From an uncultured Parasphingopyxis sp. (GTDB lineage: Bacteria; Pseudomonadota; Alphaproteobacteria; Sphingomonadales; Sphingomonadaceae), in the NCBI GenBank assembly GCA_905479515.1, contig CAJQMX010000342.1, positions 1 through 12,075 of the forward strand: a stretch of 12,075 nucleotides of DNA, read 5' to 3'. The translations under genes were made by a program, and so were the position numbers. The notes below the pieces were generated by a model. It did no database searches. It worked only from the letters and a program-made list of their open reading frames with translations, and was not told the origin of the DNA. This document shows, in pieces, positions 1 to 4,731 of the stretch; the first letter of the stretch is position 1; each line of letters begins with the position of its first letter.

Positions 1-927
1 ATCGAGATGGACATAGTCGAGGCCGAAGCGCTTGATCTCGTGATCGATGGCGCGGGCGACGATATCGCGGGGGGCGAGCTCTTCGCGGGAATCGAATTCC
101 GGCATGAAGCGATGGCCGGGATCGGGCGCATCCTGCGGTAGCTTCAGATGCCCGCCTTCGCCGCGCACGGCCTCGGTTATCAGGAAGTTCTTGACCTCCA
201 GATTATAGAGGCAGGTCGGATGGAACTGCATGAATTCCATGTTGGAAATGCTGCATCCGGCGCGCCAGGCCATGGCGATGCCGTCTCCGGTTGCGCCGCG
301 CGGCGCGGTCGAGAACAGATAGGTGCGGCCTGCGCCGCCAGTGGCGAGGATCGTCGCGCGCGCGGAAAAGGCTTCGACATGGCCGCTCGCCTTGTTGAAG
401 GCATAGGCGCCCCAGATATGATCGGTGCCGGTTGGCTCCTCGCAGTGCCGGTCGGTGATCAGATCGACCGCGACCATATCGGGCAGCATCGTGATATTGG
501 GGTTGGCCTCGGCGGCGCGCTCCAGCGCGACCTGCACGGCCCAGCCGGTGGCATCGTCGACATGGACAATGCGGCGATGGCTATGCCCGCCCTCGCGCGT
601 CAGATGAAGATCGCCATCATCCTCGACATTGAAAGGCACGCCAAGCTCGACAAGATTGGCGATCGCGCGCGGCGCATTCTCGACGACGAATTCCACCGTT
701 TCGCGGCGGTTCAGGCCTGCGCCCGCATCCATCGTGTCGTCGATATGGCTTTCGAAGGTATCGCCGGGTTCCAGAACGGCCGCAATCCCGCCCTGTGCCC
801 AGGCCGTAGACCCGCCCGAGATCGCGCCCTTGGCGAGCACCAGAACCTTGAACTTTTCGGCCAGTGTAATGGCGGCGGTCAGCCCGGCGGCTCCCGAACC
901 GATGATGAGGATGTCATGGTCGGCCAT
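1..927 (-). CDS. nadB: L-aspartate oxidase, N-terminal 309 residues (partial)
   Basis: The reading frame is open from an ATG at 927 to the window edge, giving 309 codons with no stop; full-length family members are about 530 residues, so the C-terminal part lies outside. NadB is a cytoplasmic FAD enzyme that oxidises L-aspartate to iminoaspartate, the first step of bacterial NAD synthesis, before quinolinate synthase NadA. The N-terminus carries the dinucleotide-binding motif IIGSGAAGL (residues 8-16). The STAWAQGGIAAV segment (40-51) is typical of NadB and related fumarate reductase/succinate dehydrogenase flavoproteins. TREGGHSHRR (110-119) and APRDIVARAID (285-295) match conserved active-site blocks. 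The absence of succinate dehydrogenase neighbours and the STAWAQGG wording favour NadB over SdhA. The start codon shares one base with the TAA stop of the DUF559 gene upstream. The Shine-Dalgarno GGAGG (941-937) lies inside the palindromic repeat, so translation may be coupled or structure-dependent. Confidence 0.93.
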   Translation of the reverse strand, partial: MADHDILIIGSGAAGLTAAITLAEKFKVLVLAKGAISGGSTAWAQGGIAAVLEPGDTFESHIDDTMDAGAGLNRRETVEFVVENAPRAIANLVELGVPFNVEDDGDLHLTREGGHSHRRIVHVDDATGWAVQVALERAAEANPNITMLPDMVAVDLITDRHCEEPTGTDHIWGAYAFNKASGHVEAFSARATILATGGAGRTYLFSTAPRGATGDGIAMAWRAGCSISNMEFMQFHPTCLYNLEVKNFLITEAVRGEGGHLKLPQDAPDPGHRFMPEFDSREELAPRDIVARAIDHEIKRFGLDYVHLD

Positions 928-1310
928 TATGTCTCCCCTCCCGCTTGCGGGAGGGGTTGGGGGTGGGCCTGAAATGCGCTCTCGATCACCATAAGCGCCC
1001 CTTCGACATTCTCGAGAATATCGGTGTTGCTGATTCGAAGCACCGTCAGTCCTTTCGATTCTAGATAGCGTGTCCGCCGCTGGTCTTCTGCTTGTCGTGC
1101 ATCGTGCGAAAAGCCGTCGAGTTCGACGACAAGATTTTCAGCTCGGCATAGAAAATCGACGAAATATGGGCCGATGGGCATCTGCCGGCTGAACTTTCGG
1201 CCAGAGAGCTGGCGCTTGCTCAGATAATTCCAAAGTTCGCGCTCTGCTGGCGTCGCACTGTTGCGAAGCTTGCGGGCACGCTCAGTGTCACGGGGTTGGA
1301 ACTGGCCCAC
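927..1310 (-). CDS. DUF559 (Vsr-like) endonuclease-domain protein
   Basis: This is a small protein of about 127 residues covering a whole DUF559 domain, related to very-short-patch-repair (Vsr) and other PD-(D/E)XK nucleases. Visible motifs, numbered from the GTG start, are ATPAERELW near residue 20, PIGPYFVDF with the candidate catalytic Asp52, VVELDG with Glu63 and Asp65, His69, and VLRISNTDIL near 91-100. No ATG exists in frame. I chose GTG at 1310 because GGAGG (1323-1319) sits 8 bases upstream; a TTG at 1328 lies in the repeat's loop and would add six residues. The last dozen residues (HPQPLPQAGGET) are simply the left palindrome read through. The gene is framed by the inverted repeats at 935-969 and 1304-1338, and its TAA stop overlaps the nadB ATG. 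The substrate is unknown: the family is assigned by sequence resemblance, and a role in DNA cleavage or repair is inferred. Confidence 0.85.
   Translation of the reverse strand: MGQFQPRDTERARKLRNSATPAERELWNYLSKRQLSGRKFSRQMPIGPYFVDFLCRAENLVVELDGFSHDARQAEDQRRTRYLESKGLTVLRISNTDILENVEGALMVIESAFQAHPQPLPQAGGET
935..969 (+). repeat. Palindromic repeat, left copy (inverted partner at 1304-1338)
   Basis: This copy has a perfect 10-bp stem, CCCCTCCCGC (935-944) and GCGGGAGGGG (947-956), separated by TT. A 13-base G-rich tail follows (957-969), ending GGTGGGCC. The other copy is in inverse orientation and matches at 33 of 35 positions. It overlaps the 3' end of the DUF559 gene, where it encodes the proline-rich tail HPQPLPQAGG, and lies just before nadB. 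There is no T-tract, so it is not a standard intrinsic terminator. I regard this GC-rich palindrome as a REP-like dispersed element; copy number elsewhere in the genome cannot be seen here. Confidence 0.85.
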
Positions 1311-1338
1311 CCCTAGCCCCTCCCGCAAGCGGGAGGGG
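1304..1338 (-). repeat. Palindromic repeat, right copy (inverted partner at 935-969)
   Basis: Read on the minus strand this copy starts with the same 10-bp stem (1338-1329 and 1326-1317) and ends with a 13-base tail differing at two positions from the left copy. The G-rich tails of both copies point inward, towards the DUF559 coding region. The copy sits between the ABC ATPase stop (1363) and the DUF559 start. Its 3' stem arm provides GGAGG, and its tail provides the likely GTG start codon of the DUF559 gene. Confidence 0.85.
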
Positions 1339-1362
1339 GATTTTCGTGTCCTCCCGAACGCG

Positions 1363-2283
1363 TCACGCCGCGTCCCGGGTCAGGTTGAGGAACACATCTT
1401 CAAGATCGGCTTCGCGCGTCGTGACGTCGATAATCGTATGGCCGGCCTCGCCAAGCGCCGTGAGCACTTCGCCTGCATTCACCTTGTCCTTGCGGTAGGT
1501 GATCGTCATCGTGTTGGAATTGATCTGTTCGATTTTCTCAAAGCAGCTTTTGTCGGGCATGGCCGTGATGTCCTGTTCGACCGTCACGACAACCGCCTTT
1601 TCCTGCGCCATATTCACCAGCTCGCGGGTTGGCTTGTCGGCGATCAGCTTGCCGTGATTGATGATCGCGATCCGGTCGCACAGTTCCTCGGCTTCTTCGA
1701 GATAATGCGTAGTGAGCACGACGGTCACACCGCCAGCATGCAGTTCGCGGACATAATCCCAGAGCTGACGACGCAAATCGATATCAACGCCAGCGGTCGG
1801 TTCATCAAGGATGAGCACGGGCGGCGTATGGACCATCGCCTTGGCAACCATCAGACGGCGCTTCATTCCGCCCGAAAGTGTGCGGGCATAGGCATCGGCC
1901 TTGTCCTCAAGACGGACCGCCTTGAGCAATTCCATCGTGCGACGGTTCTTCTTCGAAATGCCGTAGAGACCGGCCTGGATATCAAGCGTCTCGGCGGGCG
2001 TGAAGAAGGGATCGAACATGATCTCCTGATTGACGATGCCGATGCTCGCCTTGGCGTTGCGCGGATCCTGGTCGATATCGAACCCCCAGATCGAGGCCGA
2101 ACCTTCGGTCTTGTTCACCAGCCCGGCAAGGATGTTGATCAACGTCGATTTGCCAGCGCCATTTGGCCCAAGCAGGCCGAAAATCGAGCCGCGCGGGATC
2201 GTCAGATTGACGGCATCGAGTGCGCGAACATCGCCCTCATAGATTTTGGTGACATTTTCGACATGAATAGCTGCATCGGTCAT
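1363..2283 (-). CDS. ABC-2 type transporter ATP-binding protein
   Basis: This is a cytoplasmic nucleotide-binding subunit of about 306 residues. From the ATG at 2283 it shows Walker A GPNGAGKST (39-47), a Q-loop Gln86 in IVNQE, signature LSGGM (136-140), Walker B LILDEP (157-162) followed by TAGVD, and H-loop His193 in TTHYLEEAE. A C-terminal extension of about 90 residues ends DLEDVFLNLTRD, typical of the CcmA/YadG-like ABC-2 exporter group. An upstream in-frame ATG at 2295 would add four residues (MRGR). I prefer 2283 because MTDAAIHVENV resembles usual family starts, but neither start has a convincing Shine-Dalgarno. No permease gene lies next to it: the DUF559 cassette and nadB follow downstream, and a divergent DUF4402 gene lies upstream. 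The substrate therefore cannot be inferred. Confidence 0.93.
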   Translation of the reverse strand: MTDAAIHVENVTKIYEGDVRALDAVNLTIPRGSIFGLLGPNGAGKSTLINILAGLVNKTEGSASIWGFDIDQDPRNAKASIGIVNQEIMFDPFFTPAETLDIQAGLYGISKKNRRTMELLKAVRLEDKADAYARTLSGGMKRRLMVAKAMVHTPPVLILDEPTAGVDIDLRRQLWDYVRELHAGGVTVVLTTHYLEEAEELCDRIAIINHGKLIADKPTRELVNMAQEKAVVVTVEQDITAMPDKSCFEKIEQINSNTMTITYRKDKVNAGEVLTALGEAGHTIIDVTTREADLEDVFLNLTRDAA

Positions 2284-2285
2284 GC

Positions 2286-2311
2286 GCCCGCGCATAGCCT
2301 GTCGCGCGGGC
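2286..2311 (-). other. Hairpin over the ABC ATPase start region
   Basis: There is a perfect 8-bp inverted repeat, GCCCGCGC (2286-2293) with GCGCGGGC (2304-2311), around a 10-base loop. It lies immediately upstream of the preferred ATG at 2283, and the alternative ATG at 2295 begins inside the loop. There is no T-tract, so a terminator is unlikely. In the ABC mRNA it would be a GC-rich 5' structure that could limit ribosome access. The role is inferred. Confidence 0.45.
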
Positions 2312-2315
2312 GGCG

Positions 2316-2345
2316 CAAAGCATCTGCCCGCCTGTTTATGCTTTG
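2316..2345. promoter_or_regulatory. Inverted repeat in the divergent ABC/DUF4402 intergenic region
   Basis: CAAAGCAT (2316-2323) and ATGCTTTG (2338-2345) form a perfect 8-bp inverted repeat with a 14-base spacer. It lies between the divergent ABC ATPase and DUF4402 starts. It could be an operator or a second leader hairpin of the ABC transcript. No T-run follows on either strand. Confidence 0.35.
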
Positions 2346-2352
2346 TGGCCTA

Positions 2353-2360
2353 TTAACCAT
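2353..2360 (+). promoter_or_regulatory. TTAACCAT motif upstream of first DUF4402 gene
   Basis: TTAACCAT ends 60 bases upstream of the DUF4402 ATG at 2420. This octamer resembles the half-site recognised by the alphaproteobacterial cell-cycle regulator CtrA. A second TTAA at the spacing of a full CtrA box is not present. The same octamer occurs in the same relative orientation and distance ahead of the second DUF4402 gene. GTTCGGCCA (2365-2373) follows it and is also shared with that gene. Confidence 0.35.
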
Positions 2361-2419
2361 CCTTGTTCGGCCAGTATTCTCTATTTTCGGCGATAGCAGT
2401 CGTCAGGGGGAATATCACA

Positions 2420-2938
2420 ATGAAAACTACTCACTTTGGGCGCCGAACGGCGCTCTTCGCTGCGGCATTGACTGTGCTGACGGCGTCACCGGCTTATGCT
2501 GCAACAACAGATGCTACAGCTGAATCCGAAATTCTGCAGCCTTTGACCTTAACCCAGATCTCCGTTCTCGATTTTGGCTCGATCGTCCCGAGCAATGTCG
2601 CGGGGCGCGTCAATATCCGGCGCAATGACGGGGTGTGCGTGGCGCAAGGCGGCGCGATGATCGTCGGCACCGGGTGCCAGCGCGGCGAGTTCCTGATCAC
2701 CGGGGCGTCGCGTGAACCTATCAGCGTCGTTACCGCTGCCGCGCCGATAACATTGTCCCGTTCAGGCGGCGGCGCAACGATGACGATGGACCGCGTGCGG
2801 ATCAACGGCGGCGTCAACAAACGGCTGAATGCAGCGGGTGAGCGCACCTTCTACGTCAGTGGGCGGTTGCGCGTCGGCGCCAACCAGGCCGAAGGCGTTT
2901 ATGACGGAACGTTCAACGTCACCGTCGATTATCGCTGA
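2420..2938 (+). CDS. DUF4402 secreted protein 1
   Basis: The product is 172 residues. A Sec signal peptide covers residues 1-27 (positively charged start, hydrophobic core, AYA cleavage site), so the protein is exported to the periplasm or cell surface. The mature part has the DUF4402 pattern: an N-terminal strand around ILQPLTLTQISVLDFG (38-53) and a C-terminal signature GRLRVGANQAEGVYDGTFNVTVDY (148-171), resembling the beta-strand edges of spore-coat-U/chaperone-usher pilins. Unlike its two paralogues nearby, the mature region has two cysteines (Cys73 and Cys86) that could form a disulfide. I chose ATG 2420 because the signal peptide begins there and the G-rich CAGGGGGAA (2404-2412) precedes it; the upstream extension to 2363 has no such support. 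It is transcribed towards paralogue 2, with a shared terminator between. Function is unknown; a surface or pilin-like structural role is inferred. Confidence 0.85.
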   Translation: MKTTHFGRRTALFAAALTVLTASPAYAATTDATAESEILQPLTLTQISVLDFGSIVPSNVAGRVNIRRNDGVCVAQGGAMIVGTGCQRGEFLITGASREPISVVTAAAPITLSRSGGGATMTMDRVRINGGVNKRLNAAGERTFYVSGRLRVGANQAEGVYDGTFNVTVDYR

Positions 2939-2959
2939 TCCCATACACTCTGACAGTAT

Positions 2960-3010
2960 AAAGAGCGCTATGCGATATGCCCCCCGGCCAACATCGCATA
3001 GCGCTCTTTT
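2960..3010. terminator. Bidirectional intrinsic terminator between convergent DUF4402 genes
   Basis: There is a perfect 17-bp stem (2960-2976 with 2993-3009) around a 16-base loop. The plus strand ends in CTCTTTT and the minus strand in CTCTTTAT, so it can terminate both convergent genes. A weaker 6-bp inverted repeat, GGTCTC (3050-3055) with GAGACC (3063-3068), lies nearer the stop of the minus-strand gene. Confidence 0.85.
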
Positions 3011-3079
3011 ACCATATGTATGAGACGGAGATCCGCCTGAAAGCAGTCCGGTCTCAAAAACGGAGACCAGAAACCAGTC

Positions 3080-3586
3080 CTAGAAATAGGTGACGGTTAT
3101 CTCGAAGTCGCCTTCATACACACCAGGTGCCTGATTGGCACCGACCTGCAATCTGCCCCCCACGCGCAGATCAAGCAGGCCAGCGCCGCTCAGATACCGG
3201 TAAACCGGGCCGTTTAGCGTCAGCTGCGTGACATTCATGCTGCCTCCGCCGCCGACCCGATCGAGAACCGGAAGAGGGCCGCGCGTTACATAAATATACT
3301 GCCGCGGCCCTCCATAGGTCCAAAATTGGGCGGCCTGCCCCCCCGAACCGGCCGCCGTGACACCGCCCGTTACCGAGCGAGCGTCATTAGTTGGATCGAT
3401 GACCACCGTCCCGGCCGTGGCCCCGGACAATAGTGCACCAAATTCGAGATCGCTTGTGTTGACCAATGAAAGCGGCGTCACGATGACGGCTTCAGAGTCA
3501 CCGGTTACGTCAGCGGCAAGCGCTGTTCCGGTGTAGCTCAAGGCCATAACTGGAGCCATGATGGCCCATAACGTTTCGCGTTTCAT
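3080..3586 (-). CDS. DUF4402 secreted protein 2
   Basis: The product is 168 residues with a signal peptide at 1-24 (ALA cleavage site) and a mature DUF4402 domain without cysteines. Conserved blocks are VIVTPLSLVNTSDLEFGALL (34-53), VVIDPTNDARSVTGGV (61-76), and the C-terminal GGRLQVGANQAPGVYEG (143-159) followed by an alternating-hydrophobic final strand. The last block is nearly identical to those of the two flanking paralogues. The ATG at 3586 follows a G-rich stretch, CCGGGGGGA, a few bases upstream. It converges with paralogue 1 and diverges from paralogue 3. TTAACCAT (minus strand, 3656-3649) lies about 63 bases upstream. It is probably an exported surface or pilin-like subunit; this is inferred from fold resemblance only, and no chaperone or usher gene is nearby. 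Confidence 0.86.
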   Translation of the reverse strand: MKRETLWAIMAPVMALSYTGTALAADVTGDSEAVIVTPLSLVNTSDLEFGALLSGATAGTVVIDPTNDARSVTGGVTAAGSGGQAAQFWTYGGPRQYIYVTRGPLPVLDRVGGGGSMNVTQLTLNGPVYRYLSGAGLLDLRVGGRLQVGANQAPGVYEGDFEITVTYF

Positions 3587-3872
3587 AAATCCCCCCGGAT
3601 CTGAAAAAATGCTTTTGGCCGAACATACTCAAGATCAGGTCAAGTCTTATGGTTAACAAGGCGGTAACAAACAGATCGGGGTGAAGCCTTTGTTAAGGGT
3701 GTTCCACAGGGAAGCTTTAAGGCGTGCGGGCGTAATGACTCCACATGACATGGAAAACACTCTCCGGCTTCTGGCACAAGATTGCCCGCGAATTTTCGGC
3801 TTCTGCCGTTCTGGCGGCGCGTATCTTCCAGTCGGGCCCGGCCTGACCTTCAGCGGCGCCCATGGCGAAATC
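3587..3872. promoter_or_regulatory. Divergent intergenic region between DUF4402 genes 2 and 3
   Basis: These 286 bases hold no confident gene. They contain TTAACCAT on the minus strand (3656-3649) and GTTCGGCCA on the minus strand (3624-3616), both shared with the region upstream of DUF4402 gene 1. An imperfect inverted repeat pairs TTAACAAGGC (3653-3662) with GCCTTTGTTAA (3686-3696), with one extra T. Small hairpins lie close to gene 3 (CGGC/GCCG at 3797-3808; GTCGGG/CCTGAC at 3831-3847). The region presumably carries both promoters; no clear -35/-10 pair could be fixed by eye. A weak 33-codon frame at 3745-3846 is probably chance. Confidence 0.5.
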
Positions 3873-4430
3873 ATGAAAACCAAGCGATCCAGTCTTTCCC
3901 GGCAGTTCATGCGCGGTATATTGGCGGCGGGCGCCCTTCTGACGGGCAGCCTCGGTTCTGTGGCGGCCTGTGCCGCTGACGAGACCGGCCAGTCCGATGC
4001 GAAAATTCTGTCGATGGCGGGGCTCGTCAACCTTGATGATCTGGCATTCGGGTCGCTGATTCCCGGCGCATCGGGCGGCAGCGTAACCATCAATCCCGCC
4101 AATGGCGCACGTGCGACAACCGGTTCGGTTGTCGGGGCCGCCAGCACCTATCACCCCGCCCGCTTTCGGGCGAACGGCAGCCCCAATGTGCTGGCGCTGA
4201 TAGCGCTCCCAACGTCAGCCACGATCACCAATCAGAATGGCCCGGGCACGATGACGGTCAACAATTTCAATGTCGATGGCGCGGCGCAGATTCTCTTCGT
4301 CGGCCTGGCGGTCAATCTCGGCCCCACGGGTGTCCGTGATCTGGATTTCGGCGCGCGGCTCAATGTCGGTGCGAATCAGGAGCCGGGCAGCTATGAAGGC
4401 ACTTTCAACGTCACGGTAATCTATCTCTAA
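3873..4430 (+). CDS. DUF4402 secreted protein 3
   Basis: The product is 185 residues. A twin-basic N-terminus and hydrophobic stretch give a signal peptide of about 34 residues ending ACA|AD. The mature domain keeps the family blocks: LVNLDDLAFGSLIPGASGG (51-69), VTINPANGARATTGSV (71-86), TMTVNNFNVDG (126-136), and ARLNVGANQEPGSYEGTFNV (161-180) plus a final strand. It is clearly paralogous to the two genes upstream, and closest to gene 2 in the first block. The frame is open back to a GTG at 3681, but I place the start at ATG 3873 because the signal peptide begins there and the upstream 64 codons look non-secretory and unrelated to the family. The Shine-Dalgarno is poor, so the start is less sure than the gene. 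A pilin-like surface role is inferred. Confidence 0.83.
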   Translation: MKTKRSSLSRQFMRGILAAGALLTGSLGSVAACAADETGQSDAKILSMAGLVNLDDLAFGSLIPGASGGSVTINPANGARATTGSVVGAASTYHPARFRANGSPNVLALIALPTSATITNQNGPGTMTVNNFNVDGAAQILFVGLAVNLGPTGVRDLDFGARLNVGANQEPGSYEGTFNVTVIYL

Positions 4431-4452
4431 ACGCCGTGGCCGATTGATTAGG

Positions 4453-4478
4453 TCGAGGCGCTTTGCTAAGCGCGCGAC
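4453..4478 (+). other. Hairpin directly before the zf-CHCC gene start
   Basis: GCGCTT (4458-4463) pairs with AAGCGC (4468-4473) around a TGCT loop. After one mismatch the stem extends with GTCG (4453-4456) and CGAC (4475-4478). The structure ends three bases before the ATG at 4482 and occupies the usual ribosome-binding position. There is no T-tract. It could weaken transcription leaving DUF4402 gene 3 or control translation of the next gene; both are inference. Confidence 0.4.
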
Positions 4479-4481
4479 ACA

Positions 4482-4712
4482 ATGATTGATCAACCTGAAA
4501 CCCTCCGTGTCAGCCAGTCCCGCGTTGCTTGCGATGGCGCTGATGACATTCCGGGCGGGGCCGCACTCGGTCATCCGCGCGTCTGGCTGGATATCGACGA
4601 AGCCGGCTTTGTCGATTGTGGCTATTGTGATCGCCGCTTTGTGCTGATTGGCGGGCCGGCAGATACCGTTTCCGGCGAAAATCAGTCGGATGAGGGTGTA
4701 TCCGCGGCATAA
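4482..4712 (+). CDS. zf-CHCC zinc-finger domain protein
   Basis: This is a 76-residue protein with the CHCC zinc-binding pattern Cys17, His31, Cys46 and Cys49 in the contexts [17 protein letters not shown] and [10 protein letters not shown]. It matches the small zf-CHCC family (PF10276 type), related to the NDUFS6 accessory subunit of respiratory complex I. Alphaproteobacteria usually encode it as a separate short protein. The length is normal. A role in complex I or zinc handling is inferred from the family and not from context. A hairpin rather than a clear Shine-Dalgarno precedes the ATG. tldD starts 19 bases after the stop, so co-transcription is likely. Confidence 0.9.
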   Translation: MIDQPETLRVSQSRVACDGADDIPGGAALGHPRVWLDIDEAGFVDCGYCDRRFVLIGGPADTVSGENQSDEGVSAA

Positions 4713-4731
4713 TCGCCTTATATCGGGAAGC

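Noticed and set aside
935..956. The palindrome before nadB as an intrinsic terminator
   Set aside because: No T-tract follows on either strand, an inverted near-copy exists at 1304-1338, and nadB starts within a few bases of it.
148..972. A 274-codon plus-strand open frame
   Set aside because: It is the antisense shadow of nadB, whose minus-strand translation has clear family motifs.
1261..2523. A 420-codon plus-strand open frame
   Set aside because: It lies opposite the ABC ATPase and into the DUF4402 start; the minus-strand product has complete Walker and signature motifs, while this one has none.
3021..3068. Short GAGAC/GTCTC repeats as a second terminator or CRISPR-like array
   Set aside because: Only 6-base arms and no regular spacing or repeated units; the strong 17-bp terminator nearby explains termination.
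3745..3846. A 33-codon frame beginning MTWKTLSGFWHK in the DUF4402 gene 2/3 intergenic region
   Set aside because: There is no Shine-Dalgarno and no recognisable family, and a competing frame is open across the same bases. It is kept only as a possibility.
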